Assembly: GCA_030750865.1 (NCBI GenBank) | Contig: JASMHE010000008.1 | Location: 124,001-188,000, forward strand | Length of the DNA: 64,000 nt | Direction: 5' to 3' | Source: Alphaproteobacteria bacterium | GTDB lineage: Bacteria; Pseudomonadota; Alphaproteobacteria; Micavibrionales; Micavibrionaceae | Part shown: positions 1 to 9,256 of the stretch, one piece after another | How positions within the stretch are numbered: the first letter of the stretch is position 1 | Layout: every line of letters starts with the position of its first letter | The notes under the pieces: model-generated | The model's database searches: none | What the model was told of the DNA's origin: nothing | Seen by the model: only the letters and a program-made list of their open reading frames with translations | Program-made: the position numbers and the translations under genes

Positions 1-39
1 CGTGCGTCATCACGTTTTGAAAAAACAGGTGAATTAAAA

Positions 40-489
40 ATGAGACATGGGTCTACAAGCAGACGGTCTAGAAACCGTAATAAAAAGAGCAATAATAAAT
101 CTCGCGTTTACGACAGTAATGGTCCGGATGTACGTATCCGTGGCACAGCGCATCAGATTTTTGACAAGTACGTAGCACTTGCCAAAGATGCGTCCGGTGC
201 GGGTGATTATGTTCTTGCTGAGAGCTATCTGCAATACGCAGAACACTATCAGCGTATCATCACAGACTGGCATCAGATCGTACAGGATGCCGAGCGCGGT
301 ATCGATATTGATGCCGAAGATTACAACGTCTATGGCGATAGTAAGCCAAGAAGACAGCAGCAATCTTCACAAAACCGTAGAGATGACAATGCAGGAAACA
401 AGAAAGAGAGCAATAACAGCGATCTCGGCCTGCCTGGAAGCATCACAGGCGAAAAGGAAAAGCAGCAGGGACAGCTTGAAGACGCGTAA
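40..489 (+). CDS. DUF4167 domain protein
   Basis: A 149-residue basic protein. Residues 1-75 match what I know of the DUF4167 family of Alphaproteobacteria: an Arg/Asn/Lys-rich start, then a block with SNGPDVRIRGTA, a helix with KYVALAKDA and a second with ESYLQYAEHYQRI. The rest is low-complexity, rich in Gln, Asn, Lys and Glu, and probably disordered. The family's role is not settled; the basic, disordered composition would fit nucleic-acid binding, which is inference. ATG at 40 has an AGGTG about 10 bases upstream. It is followed by a strong terminator, so it is probably the last gene of a unit that begins left of the window. Confidence 0.85.
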   Translation: MRHGSTSRRSRNRNKKSNNKSRVYDSNGPDVRIRGTAHQIFDKYVALAKDASGAGDYVLAESYLQYAEHYQRIITDWHQIVQDAERGIDIDAEDYNVYGDSKPRRQQQSSQNRRDDNAGNKKESNNSDLGLPGSITGEKEKQQGQLEDA

Positions 490-545
490 GCGTTGTGTAC
501 GTCTTTATAGTTTCTAATCCTGCACTTCAAAAATTGACGATTATC

Positions 546-571
546 AAGGCGGCATTTTGCCGCCTTTTTTA
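546..571 (+). terminator. Rho-independent terminator after the DUF4167 gene
   Basis: AAGGCGGCA and TGCCGCCTT pair around a short T loop, followed by a run of T residues. It lies 56 bases after the stop codon of the DUF4167 gene and before the clpB promoter, separating the two units. Confidence 0.85.
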
Positions 572-604
572 TGCTTACACGGTGGGGATATTGCCTTAGG
601 CGAT

Positions 605-634
605 CTGGCACACTATTTTAATTAAGTGTATAAT
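605..634 (+). promoter_or_regulatory. Candidate clpB promoter
   Basis: A perfect TATAAT at 629-634 lies 18 bases after CTGGCA (605-610, four of six -35 positions). The clpB start codon is 33 bases downstream of the -10. I see no convincing heat-shock (sigma-32) elements. Confidence 0.5.
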
Positions 635-666
635 GAAAAAATAATCGATACAGATTGAGGTATGTC

Positions 667-3291
667 ATGGATTTCGAACGCTTTACCGAAAAATCACGGT
701 CTTATTTACAGCGCGCGCAGACATTGGCGATGCGTTCCAAGCATCAGTCGATGGAACCGGAACATATGTTGCGTGTCATGATTGATGACGAAGACGGTGC
801 CATCCGCAAGCTTATTCAGGCGGCGGGCGGAGACGTACAGAAGTTGGGCGGCTTTGTTGACAAGTCTTTGGCTAAAATTCCAGCGGTTGACGGTCCGGGT
901 GCGGGACAGCTTCGTTTCTCAACCGATTTCACAAAAATATTGAATAACGCATTGATTGTAGCGGAAAAAGCGGGTGACAAGTTTATCACCGGAGAGCGTA
1001 TTTTGCAGGCTATGATCGCGGCAAAAGCATCCGAAGTCGAAGATTCAATGACCAAGTCCGGTTTGACGCCGACATCGCTTAATCAGGCGATTAATGACAT
1101 GCGCAAAGGACGTACAGCCGATACGGAAACAGCAGAAGGGCAGTTTGACGCCTTGAAGAAATATGCACGTGATCTGACCGAAGATGCGCAGGAGGGCCGG
1201 CTTGATCCGGTCATTGGCCGTGATGAAGAAATCAGACGTACAGTGCAGGTTTTGTCCCGCAGAACGAAAAATAATCCGGTCCTGATCGGTGAGCCGGGTG
1301 TCGGTAAAACAGCCATTATCGAAGGACTGGCTCTGCGTATTGTGAATGGTGATGTGCCGGAGAGCCTGAAAGATAAGCGCTTGATGGCGCTTGATCTCGG
1401 CGCGCTTTTGGCCGGTGCGAAGTTCCGCGGTGAATTTGAAGAACGTCTGAAAGCCGTTATTGACGAAATCAAGGCGCACACAGGTGAAATCATCCTGTTT
1501 CTGGATGAATTGCATACATTGGTCGGTGCGGGAAAGGCCGAAGGCTCTATGGACGCGTCCAATATGTTGAAACCGGCGCTTGCGCGCGGGGAGCTGCATA
1601 TGGTTGGTGCAACGACACTGGATGAATATCGTAAATATATCGAAAAAGACGCGGCGCTTGCGCGGCGTTTCCAGACTGTGTTTGTGCAGGAGCCAACGGT
1701 TGAGGATACCATTTCGATTTTACGGGGCTTGAAAGAAAAATACGAAGCGCACCACGGTGTACGTATCCTCGATACGGCGATTGTGGCGGCGGCAACATTG
1801 TCGAACCGTTATATCACAGACCGCTTTCTGCCGGATAAAGCGATTGATTTGATGGATGAAGCATCATCGCGTTTGCGCATGCAGGTGGATTCAAAGCCCG
1901 AAGAAATTGACGAGCTTGACCGCCGTATTGTGCAGCTCAAGATTGAGCGCGAGGCCTTGAAGAAAGAAAAAGGCGATAAGGCCACAAAAGAGCGTCTCGG
2001 CAATATTGAAGACGAGCTTGAAGAGCTGGAAAAAACGTCGGCCGATCTGACATCCCAGTGGGAAGCGGAAAAAGGCAAGTTGATGTCCGGTCAAAAACTG
2101 ACCGAAGAGCTGGACCGCGCGCGGATCGAACTGGAGCGCGCGCAGCGTGAAGGGGATTGGACGCGCGCCGGTGAATTGATGCATGCCGAAATTCCCGCGT
2201 TGGAAGAAAAGCTCTCACACGCGCAGGATAGCTCGCAGGAGACAAAAGGCGGCCTGATCAAGGAAGAGGTCACGCCGGACGAAATTGCCGCTGTTGTGAG
2301 CCGCTGGACAGGTATCCCGATTGATAAAATGCTGGAAGGCGAACGCGAAAAGCTTCTGGGTATGGAAGACAAGCTGCGCCAGCGCGTTGTCGGGCAGGAT
2401 AATGCCGTCAAGGCGGTATCGAGCGCAATCCGTCGTTCCCGCGCAGGATTGCAGGCACAAAACAGACCGATCGGGTCTTTCTTGTTCCTCGGGCCGACAG
2501 GGGTCGGGAAAACCGAATTGACCAAAGCGTTAGCCGAGTTTCTGTTCGATGACGATTCTGCGATGGTGCGGCTTGATATGTCCGAATACATGGAAAAACA
2601 TGCTGTTTCCCGTATGATCGGTGCGCCGCCCGGCTATGTCGGGTATGAAGAAGGAGGCGCGCTGACGGAATCTGTGCGTCGCCGTCCATATCAGGTCATT
2701 TTGTTTGACGAGGTGGAAAAAGCCCATCCTGACGTGTTTAACGTGCTGTTGCAGGTGTTGGATGATGGTCGCCTGACAGATGGTCAGGGACGTACGGTTG
2801 ATTTCAGCAATACGGTCTTGATCATGACCTCAAATCTGGGTGCGGAATATCTGGTCAATCAGAAAGAGGGCGAGAAAAGCGAAGATGTCAAAGATCAGGT
2901 CATGGATGTGGTGCGCAAAGCGTTCCGTCCCGAGTTCCTGAACCGTTTGGATGAAATTTTACTGTTTGAAAAGCTTGGCCGTGAACAGATTACGGGGATT
3001 GTTGATATCCAGTTGCGCGATCTGGAAGCATTGCTGGCTGATCGTCGTATTCATCTGGAACTGAGCGATGATGCGAAAATGTTGATTGGCAATAAAGGCT
3101 ATGATCCGGCTTATGGCGCACGGCCATTGAAGCGTGTGATCCAGACCGAATTGCAAAACCATCTGGCAGAAATGATTTTGGAAGGCAAAGTTGCAGATGG
3201 CGATCTGGTCAATGTCTCTGAAAAAGGCGACGCCCTTGTTTTCGACGTTACAGAAAACGGTGCGGCGGCGGCCGATAAGGATGTTGCCTGA
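667..3291 (+). CDS. clpB: ATP-dependent chaperone ClpB
   Basis: An AAA+ disaggregase of 874 residues, normal for ClpB, which pulls polypeptides out of aggregates together with DnaK. Order of parts: N domain (about 1-150), first ATPase domain with Walker [10 protein letters not shown] near residue 210, the long charged coiled-coil middle domain (about 400-530) typical of ClpB and absent from ClpA, and a second ATPase domain with GPTGVGKTE near residue 610. ATG at 667 is chosen over a TTG four codons upstream because GAGG lies six bases before it and the product then starts MDFERFTE, as in relatives. The stop codon overlaps the probable start of the next gene. Confidence 0.97.
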   Translation: MDFERFTEKSRSYLQRAQTLAMRSKHQSMEPEHMLRVMIDDEDGAIRKLIQAAGGDVQKLGGFVDKSLAKIPAVDGPGAGQLRFSTDFTKILNNALIVAEKAGDKFITGERILQAMIAAKASEVEDSMTKSGLTPTSLNQAINDMRKGRTADTETAEGQFDALKKYARDLTEDAQEGRLDPVIGRDEEIRRTVQVLSRRTKNNPVLIGEPGVGKTAIIEGLALRIVNGDVPESLKDKRLMALDLGALLAGAKFRGEFEERLKAVIDEIKAHTGEIILFLDELHTLVGAGKAEGSMDASNMLKPALARGELHMVGATTLDEYRKYIEKDAALARRFQTVFVQEPTVEDTISILRGLKEKYEAHHGVRILDTAIVAAATLSNRYITDRFLPDKAIDLMDEASSRLRMQVDSKPEEIDELDRRIVQLKIEREALKKEKGDKATKERLGNIEDELEELEKTSADLTSQWEAEKGKLMSGQKLTEELDRARIELERAQREGDWTRAGELMHAEIPALEEKLSHAQDSSQETKGGLIKEEVTPDEIAAVVSRWTGIPIDKMLEGEREKLLGMEDKLRQRVVGQDNAVKAVSSAIRRSRAGLQAQNRPIGSFLFLGPTGVGKTELTKALAEFLFDDDSAMVRLDMSEYMEKHAVSRMIGAPPGYVGYEEGGALTESVRRRPYQVILFDEVEKAHPDVFNVLLQVLDDGRLTDGQGRTVDFSNTVLIMTSNLGAEYLVNQKEGEKSEDVKDQVMDVVRKAFRPEFLNRLDEILLFEKLGREQITGIVDIQLRDLEALLADRRIHLELSDDAKMLIGNKGYDPAYGARPLKRVIQTELQNHLAEMILEGKVADGDLVNVSEKGDALVFDVTENGAAAADKDVA

Positions 3292-4732
3292 TTTGTCCGG
3301 TTCTTCTGTTGCAATGTTAAAAGACGAGACTGCGATTGAAACGGTGCAGCCACGCCGCTATGTCTTTTGTGGTGTCGGTGGCAGCGGGATGAGCGCATTG
3401 GCTGTTATGATGGCGGCGCGCGGTCATGACGTTATCGGTACGGACCGTAGCTATGATCGCGGTCAAAGTCCTGAAAAATTTGCACGTTTGCAGCATCAGA
3501 ATATTACGCTGTTGCCGCAGGATGGCAGCGCTTTAGGCGCGAATATTGATTATCTGGTCATATCCAGTGCTGTCGAAGACACCATTCCCGATGTTATTTC
3601 TGCAAAAGAGCATGGTGTCCGTATTATCAAGCGGGCGGATTTGCTGGCGACCCTTTTTAATGCAAGCGATGGCGTTGCAATTGCGGGCACAAGCGGAAAA
3701 ACCACAGTGACTGCGATGGTGGGGCATATTTTGCATCAGGCCGGTATCGACCCGACCATTATCAATGGCGGGTTGATGGCGAATTTCCCCGATGAGAACG
3801 GCGTGCCGCGCAATATTGTGTCCGGTCATGCGGATGTCCTTGTTGCGGAAGTCGATGAAAGTGACGGGTCGATTGCGGCCTATGATCCTTATGTGGCGTT
3901 GCTGAATAATATTGCAGAAGATCATAAGCCGTTGCCGGAACTGAAAACGCTGTTCGGTGATTATTTGGCACGGGCGCGACGCGGTGTTGTGGTGAATGCG
4001 GATGATGATCTGGTCATGGCCCTGTGTGACGATGTGTCTGCGCAGCGTCTTACATTTTCTGCCCTTGATCCGCAGGCTGATTTTTATGTCTCTGAGTATG
4101 CGGCATTGCCGTCGGGCCTGTCTTTTTCTCTGCATACGGCGGGGCGGGACCACGCTGTGCGCATGGCTGTGCCGGGACGTCATAATATGATGAATGCGGC
4201 CGCCGCAATTGCCGTATGTTCTTTGTGCGGTGTGCCGGTTGAAACAGCGTGTCAGGCGTTGGCCGATTTTCGCGGAACGCACAGACGGCTGGAAGTGGTG
4301 GGCCAAACAGGTGGCATCACAGTGATTGATGATTTTGCGCATAATCCGGATAAGATCACGGCATCATTGCAGGCGATGGGTGATCATGACGGGCGGGTCT
4401 TGGTTATCTTCCAGCCGCATGGGTTCGGTCCGATGAAAATGATGCGAGACGGCATTGTTGATGCGGTTACGCAGAATTTGCGGGCAGATGATCTGTTCAT
4501 GATGCCGGAAATTTATGATGCGGGCGGAACGGCGGATCGCACGATCTCTTCGGTTGATCTCATTGACGATATCAAAGCGCGGGGTGTAGAAGCGCACTAT
4601 TTCAAAACACGAGATGATATCGTGCCGTTTGTACAGCAGCAGGCAACATCAGGTGACCGCATTCTGGTGATGGGCGCGCGGGATGATACGTTGACCGATT
4701 TTTGCCGTGATATTCTAGCGGCTTTGGAATAG
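3281..4732 (+). CDS. Mur ligase family protein (MurC/Mpl-like)
   Basis: An ATP-dependent amino acid or peptide ligase of the MurC/Mpl type, about 483 residues. It has the N-terminal Rossmann start CGVGGSGMSALA, a Walker loop AGTSGKTTVTAM near residue 135, the central VAEVDESDGS segment and the C-terminal DDFAHNPDKI and GTHRRLE motifs. It is not embedded in a division/cell-wall cluster and its ATP loop reads GTSGKTT rather than the GTHGKTT usual in MurC, so it may be a second ligase (for example Mpl-like muropeptide recycling). The substrate cannot be read from sequence. ATG 3281 overlaps the clpB stop; ATG 3314 is the alternative. The end overlaps the convergent rlmJ gene by 18 bases. Confidence 0.8.
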   Translation: MLPDLSGSSVAMLKDETAIETVQPRRYVFCGVGGSGMSALAVMMAARGHDVIGTDRSYDRGQSPEKFARLQHQNITLLPQDGSALGANIDYLVISSAVEDTIPDVISAKEHGVRIIKRADLLATLFNASDGVAIAGTSGKTTVTAMVGHILHQAGIDPTIINGGLMANFPDENGVPRNIVSGHADVLVAEVDESDGSIAAYDPYVALLNNIAEDHKPLPELKTLFGDYLARARRGVVVNADDDLVMALCDDVSAQRLTFSALDPQADFYVSEYAALPSGLSFSLHTAGRDHAVRMAVPGRHNMMNAAAAIAVCSLCGVPVETACQALADFRGTHRRLEVVGQTGGITVIDDFAHNPDKITASLQAMGDHDGRVLVIFQPHGFGPMKMMRDGIVDAVTQNLRADDLFMMPEIYDAGGTADRTISSVDLIDDIKARGVEAHYFKTRDDIVPFVQQQATSGDRILVMGARDDTLTDFCRDILAALE

Positions 4733-5530
4733 AGGCAGGATTTTCGCTTTTAAACTGTCGAGCGTTTCCGGGACGGTGTATTGCGGGTTGATGACAATCA
4801 TGCCTGATCCGTACATGCCGAATTCTTGATTTTTCTGGCCGTATATCCATTCATCAATAATGATGTCACCATCAAAGTCCTTGAAGTGGGCTTTGAGCGT
4901 TTCGTGCCGTCCCGACGGCAGCATCGGATACCAAATCATATAAATGCCCGTCGCCCATTTACGATGCGCTTTCAGCACGTCTTTTGCGATGGTGTCATAT
5001 TCGTCTTTTAACTCGTAACTCGGATCAATCAGTACGCCGCCGCGCCGTTCATCCGGGGGCAAGGCTGCAAACAACTCGTGCCGCATGTCGGTCTTTTTTG
5101 CTTTGGCGTTGCTGAAGGGGCGCAGGGCGCGTTTAAGATGTGTAAACTCGCCGGGATGCAACTCGCATGATGTCATGCGGTCGCTGTCCCGTAACATCAT
5201 GGCCGTTAAAACCGACGACCCCGGATATTTTTGCGCTTTTCCGGTGAACGAGTCTTTACCGTTTACGTCTGCAATCATGGCTTTGTAAAGATCCCAAGTC
5301 GTGTGATTGCACGATGCATTTTCCAAGCGGAATAAGCCGTCACGATATTCGGCTGTTTTCATGGCTTCGGGCGAGGCAAGGTCATAGAGGCCGCGTCCGC
5401 TATGCGTATCAAGCCAGTAAAAGGGTTTCTCTTTTTTCTTGAGATAATCCAGCGTTGCTACAAGCCACAGATGCTTGTGGATATCGGCCTGATTGCCTGC
5501 GTGGTAGATATGCTGATAACTCAGGCTCAT
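4715..5530 (-). CDS. rlmJ: 23S rRNA (adenine2030-N6)-methyltransferase RlmJ
   Basis: A 271-residue SAM-dependent methyltransferase of the RlmJ family, which methylates one adenine of 23S rRNA. The start, SYQHIYHAGNQADIHKH, is diagnostic for the family, followed by WLDTHSGRGLYDL (SAM loop) and the catalytic motif as DPSYE near residue 165, where relatives usually read DPPYE. Its ATG overlaps the stop of the upstream RNA ligase-like gene, so the two are probably translationally coupled. The 3' end overlaps the convergent Mur ligase gene. Confidence 0.93.
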   Translation of the reverse strand: MSLSYQHIYHAGNQADIHKHLWLVATLDYLKKKEKPFYWLDTHSGRGLYDLASPEAMKTAEYRDGLFRLENASCNHTTWDLYKAMIADVNGKDSFTGKAQKYPGSSVLTAMMLRDSDRMTSCELHPGEFTHLKRALRPFSNAKAKKTDMRHELFAALPPDERRGGVLIDPSYELKDEYDTIAKDVLKAHRKWATGIYMIWYPMLPSGRHETLKAHFKDFDGDIIIDEWIYGQKNQEFGMYGSGMIVINPQYTVPETLDSLKAKILPLFQSR

Positions 5531-6063
5531 GACACTGTCTCCAGATATTGACCGTTCTCGTCAGAGCGGCCGAGATGAACACTGCACGCGATGTCTGCGT
5601 TCAGGCAAGGCGATGTAAAAAAGGTCTGGATATCAAGTGGTCCGGCATTGTGAATGCGGGCCAGTGTGAAATGCGGGTCATAATCGTGTGCCGTACCGGT
5701 CAGAACGCTGTCCGCTGTCTTTGTCAGGGATGGATGCGCGCTGTGTTGCAAAGCCATTAAATGCTCATCATGCTGTACGCTGTACCCGAACCAGAGTAGC
5801 GCGGGATCAGCCGGATAGGGGCGTTGGTATAGGCCTGTTATTCTGATCTGGCAGGCTGTTCCGATAAACTGATCCGTGATGCGCTTTGCGTGCATATCAT
5901 CGTCGGCGCGGAATTGGCACAATGTCACATGCGCCAGTGCCTTGTTCGGCGCAATGCAATATCCGGCGGCGGCTTTACGCAATATGTGCGCGTGACTGTA
6001 CAGCGCTTCTGTAATGTCTTCGTCGCGTGGCATCAGTGCCAGATTGAAACGGGGTTTTGTCAT
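5527..6063 (-). CDS. 2'-5' RNA ligase / cyclic phosphodiesterase-like protein
   Basis: A 178-residue protein of the 2H phosphoesterase superfamily. Two His-x-Thr motifs are visible: HVTL near residue 43 and HFTL near residue 137, the pair that forms the active site in ThpR/LigT-like enzymes acting on 2',3'-cyclic phosphate RNA ends. The start MTKPRFNLALMP is chosen because it begins the conserved first strand; an upstream in-frame extension reads as non-conserved sequence. It overlaps rlmJ by four bases, which suggests one mRNA and possibly a shared RNA context. The natural substrate is unknown. Confidence 0.75.
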   Translation of the reverse strand: MTKPRFNLALMPRDEDITEALYSHAHILRKAAAGYCIAPNKALAHVTLCQFRADDDMHAKRITDQFIGTACQIRITGLYQRPYPADPALLWFGYSVQHDEHLMALQHSAHPSLTKTADSVLTGTAHDYDPHFTLARIHNAGPLDIQTFFTSPCLNADIACSVHLGRSDENGQYLETVS

Positions 6064-6145
6064 GATGTGTGTATTATAGCGGGATGTTGTAACTGCATGA
6101 TGTATTTTGATCTGAACATTGTGTAACACATTATCGCGCAATCAG

Positions 6146-6188
6146 AAAAGGCGTTTTCGATCACGGGAATGACCGGAAAACGCCTTTT
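6146..6188 (-). terminator. Terminator of the coiled-coil gene
   Basis: A perfect 13-bp stem (AAAAGGCGTTTTC with GAAAACGCCTTTT) closes a 17-base loop, with T-rich ends on both strands. On the minus strand it lies 35 bases after the stop of the coiled-coil protein gene and before the RNA ligase-like gene. Confidence 0.75.
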
Positions 6189-6222
6189 GATGTATGAAGC
6201 GGCCCGCGAGCCGCATGATTGA

Positions 6223-7305
6223 TTATGGCTTGGGCTGTGTTTGCAGCGCAGCGGCTTGCTGCAGACGCCGTTCAACCAACTCTTCGTTATTGGCTTGCCC
6301 TTGTGTCGGTGCCGCATAGCTTTCCTGAACACCGCTGGTAAATGTTTGCCATGCTTTGACAAATGCATCTTTTAAGCTGGTGAGGGCACCACTGGCTGTG
6401 TTTGTTGTTGTCTCAAGCGCACTGGCGCGGCGGTTTGCGCGGTATTCGGCCGCGTCTGCTTTTTCCGCGCTTAAGGCTTTGTCGCGCGCTTCTTTGAGCT
6501 CAGTCAAGATGTCGCCACGTTGTGATGAAATATCATCGAAGCTTTCCTGTGCTGTTTCTACAGCCTGACGACGGTCTGTCTGAATACCGGTCCGCAGATC
6601 GCCACATGCTTGTTTCCATGACTCTCTGGTGTTGATACGCTCTTCTTTCGTTGTATCCAGCTGTGTTTTGCGGGACTCAACGCTTTTCTCGAGCATTTCA
6701 AGGTTTTTGGTGACAAGGTTCAATACAGGGTCGTTGGCGACTTTTTCCTGCAATGTCGTGATTTGTTGGTCGATGGCTTCAATATCGCTTTCGCCGAGAA
6801 CGCTACCGTCTTCCGCGTCAGCACTCGGGACTTCAATCCCAAGATCAATCACATCTTTCAGTGTGTCGCTGAGTTCGCTGAGTTCCTGAATCTGGCGTTG
6901 TGTATTTCTTGCTTCGGCCTGAACACGTTTGCGGGCATCTTTCAAGGCGCCTTGTGTCAAGTGGCGCTGTTTTTGAAGCAAGGTGTTCAGTTCTACCATG
7001 ACAGCCCGTTCTTTGGTCTCGATGACTTGCAGTTTTGTACTGTAAGTTGTGTCAACGTCTTGTTTGCTGTCGAGATATTCTGTCAGGCGGTTGAGTGGTT
7101 TGTTGTTTTTCAGTGCCTCGCGCAGCTGTGCGGCGGCTTCGGTGTAATCAGGCTCGATTTGCGCATCGATCTTTGCCGTATGGTCTGCAAAAGCCTGTTT
7201 TACACGTTTCGGATCCGGTATTGGTGAAACCGGAACCTGAAAATTTTCCAGGGGGTTGATGTCGATAGTTGTACGCGAAAGGTTTTTTTGATCTTCAGTG
7301 CTCAT
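6223..7305 (-). CDS. Unrecognised soluble coiled-coil protein
   Basis: I do not recognise this 360-residue protein. No signal peptide or membrane segment is visible. The first 45 residues are Pro-rich (NPLENFQVPVSPIPDPKRV); residues from about 55 to 310 are very rich in Glu, Gln, Lys, Arg, Ala and Thr with heptad-like spacing and few aromatic residues, as in long coiled coils; the tail is Gln/Ala/Pro-rich. There is a single Cys. The start at 7305 has AGGAAG eight bases upstream. It has its own near-consensus promoter with a leader of about 150 bases and its own terminator, so it is a monocistronic, probably well-expressed gene. A structural or scaffolding role is only a guess. Confidence 0.7.
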   Translation of the reverse strand: MSTEDQKNLSRTTIDINPLENFQVPVSPIPDPKRVKQAFADHTAKIDAQIEPDYTEAAAQLREALKNNKPLNRLTEYLDSKQDVDTTYSTKLQVIETKERAVMVELNTLLQKQRHLTQGALKDARKRVQAEARNTQRQIQELSELSDTLKDVIDLGIEVPSADAEDGSVLGESDIEAIDQQITTLQEKVANDPVLNLVTKNLEMLEKSVESRKTQLDTTKEERINTRESWKQACGDLRTGIQTDRRQAVETAQESFDDISSQRGDILTELKEARDKALSAEKADAAEYRANRRASALETTTNTASGALTSLKDAFVKAWQTFTSGVQESYAAPTQGQANNEELVERRLQQAAALQTQPKP

Positions 7306-7761
7306 TGTTCTTCCTTTCAAAAAGAATCTCCCGGAACCAGTTTTGTTGTTCACCCTCACAGATACACATGTGTGTGCAGGACTTATCCCTGTCCCTTCAT
7401 ATTATGTTGAAGCGTTGTCGTTCCGAGTGTTCTGTGTGCCTCTATTATCCGTGAATGTCTTTTTTTATAAGGGAGGTGGCTTTTTGCTGTCAAGTATTAT
7501 AGAAAATAATTTCCTTATTTCAGGTGTGTAAATTAATCGGCGCGCCTTATTTTGTAGGTATTTCAATGGGCTGTTATTGTTTCTTGTTATCAGGAAAATA
7601 AAGCATATTAAGAAAAAGAGTTCACGACCGAGCGTGTTATGCACCGGCAATGTCGTAATGCAATAATTATATTTTACAAAGAATGCCCTGAGTGCTTTGA
7701 TAGACGCATGCTGATTGCGGCATCATGATAAACAATCAATGACAAGTGCAGGGCGCGATTT
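7306..7761. other. Long intergenic region between divergent genes
   Basis: About 455 bases, AT-rich, with no supportable gene. It holds the minus-strand promoter of the coiled-coil gene and that gene's long leader, which includes the palindrome ACACATGTGT (7364-7373). The half nearest trkH (about 7500-7761) shows no clear promoter or hairpin to my eye. Confidence 0.6.
7464..7493 (-). promoter_or_regulatory. Promoter of the coiled-coil gene
   Basis: On the minus strand a perfect TTGACA (7488-7493) and TATAAA (7464-7469) are 18 bases apart. Transcription should begin near 7457, leaving an untranslated leader of about 150 bases before the start codon at 7305. Confidence 0.6.
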
Positions 7762-9210
7762 ATGAAATCGAACATTATAAGCTTCACAATAGGTGTGCTT
7801 TTGATTGTCGTCGGCGTGGCGGAACTCATTCCGGCTTTTGTGGATTGGCATCGCGCAAACTATGATAACGCGGTCGCTTTTCTCATGTGTTCTGTGGTGT
7901 CATTGTTTTTCGGTGGTGTCTTGGTGTTATCCAATGCATCTTATGAACCAACACTGAATATACGGCAGGCTTTCTTGTTAACCACGTTAAGCTGGTTTTC
8001 CATGAGCTTCTTCGCCAGTTTCCCGTTTTATTTATCTGATCTGCACCTCAGTTTCACCGACTCTTTTTTCGAAGCGCTATCGGGCATAACAACAACGGGA
8101 TCAACCGTTTTGTCGGGGCTTGATACAATGTCACACGGCATTTTGATATGGCGGTCTATGACCCAGTGGATTGGCGGAATCGGCATTGTCGCGTTTGCGA
8201 TTGTTTTCCTGCCGTTCTTGCGTATCGGTGGGATGCAGCTGTTCCAGACCGAGTCGTCCGACCGGTCCGAGAAAGTCATGCCGCGTAGTCATGCCCTTAT
8301 TTTGTCGTTGTTTGAGGTCTACTGCTTGCTGACGATATTGTGCATGGTGGTGTATTATGTGCTGGGGATGAGCTGGTTTGATGCCCTTAATCACGCGCTG
8401 ACGACAATACCGACGGGCGGATATTCAACCCATGATGCGTCTTTCGGGTATTTTGACAGTACGCCGCTGCAACTGGCCGCATCTTTATTTATGTTGCTGG
8501 GCGGCATTCCCTTTGTTCTTTACGTGAAACTTTTGTTTCAGGGGCGTGTTGCATTCCTGCAGGATGATCAGGTGCGTACCATTTTGTCGATGATCATCGT
8601 CTTTGCCGCTATCCTGACAATGTGGCTCGTCTATCATAGCGATTACAGTGTGATTGATAGTTTCCGGTATGTTGTGTTTAATATTGTGTCTGTTGTGACC
8701 ACGACAGGGTATGCGACGACTGATTATACCTTATGGGGCGCTTTTCCCATTATGTTCTTTTTCTTTCTGACCTATATGGGGGCCTGTGCCGGGTCGACAA
8801 CTGGCGGGCTCAAGGTGATGCGGCTTGTGATTGCTGTGAAAACGGTGAACAAACAGCTAAAAGCCCTGATTTATCCGCATGGTGTCTTTACGGTGCGTTA
8901 TCAGGGACGCCCGGTGGACCGCAATGTGGCCATTACCGTTGTGAGTTTCCTTGTTTTATATGTGGCGTCAAATGCCGTTTTGACGATGGCGCTGTCTTTG
9001 ACGGGGCTTGATTTCTCAACCGCGATAAGCGGCGCGGCCACAGCCATTGCAAATGTCGGTCCCGGCATTGGTGATATCATTGGTCCGGCGGGTAATTTTT
9101 CCACGCTGCCAGATACAGCGAAGTGGTTGTTATGTGCGGGAATGCTGATCGGCCGTTTGGAGATTATGACGGTTATTTTGCTGTTCAGATATGAATTCTG
9201 GCGCAATTAA
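7762..9210 (+). CDS. trkH: Potassium uptake protein TrkH
   Basis: A 482-residue inner-membrane K+ channel subunit of the TrkH/KtrB family. The four pore-loop filters expected are all present: TTTGSTV (near residue 112), PTGGYST (217), TTTGYAT (313) and NVGPGIG (431), separated by paired membrane helices. TrkH normally works with the cytoplasmic NAD-binding protein TrkA, which is not in this window. The gene stands alone, with a weak AGGG ribosome site before ATG 7762, and ends convergently with a HAD phosphatase gene. Confidence 0.94.
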   Translation: MKSNIISFTIGVLLIVVGVAELIPAFVDWHRANYDNAVAFLMCSVVSLFFGGVLVLSNASYEPTLNIRQAFLLTTLSWFSMSFFASFPFYLSDLHLSFTDSFFEALSGITTTGSTVLSGLDTMSHGILIWRSMTQWIGGIGIVAFAIVFLPFLRIGGMQLFQTESSDRSEKVMPRSHALILSLFEVYCLLTILCMVVYYVLGMSWFDALNHALTTIPTGGYSTHDASFGYFDSTPLQLAASLFMLLGGIPFVLYVKLLFQGRVAFLQDDQVRTILSMIIVFAAILTMWLVYHSDYSVIDSFRYVVFNIVSVVTTTGYATTDYTLWGAFPIMFFFFLTYMGACAGSTTGGLKVMRLVIAVKTVNKQLKALIYPHGVFTVRYQGRPVDRNVAITVVSFLVLYVASNAVLTMALSLTGLDFSTAISGAATAIANVGPGIGDIIGPAGNFSTLPDTAKWLLCAGMLIGRLEIMTVILLFRYEFWRN

Positions 9211-9256
9211 AGTGTGAGAAGGGGGAATGATGCGCGGCGGTGTCTTTCTCTATTTC

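Noticed and set aside
3533-4342. Open frame of 269 codons on the minus strand opposite the Mur ligase
   Set aside because: Composition is rich in His, Arg and Ile without any motif, and it lies wholly antisense to a clear enzyme gene.
7465-7650. Small minus-strand frame of 61 codons in the gap before trkH
   Set aside because: It overlaps the promoter of the coiled-coil gene, has no ribosome site and no recognisable sequence.
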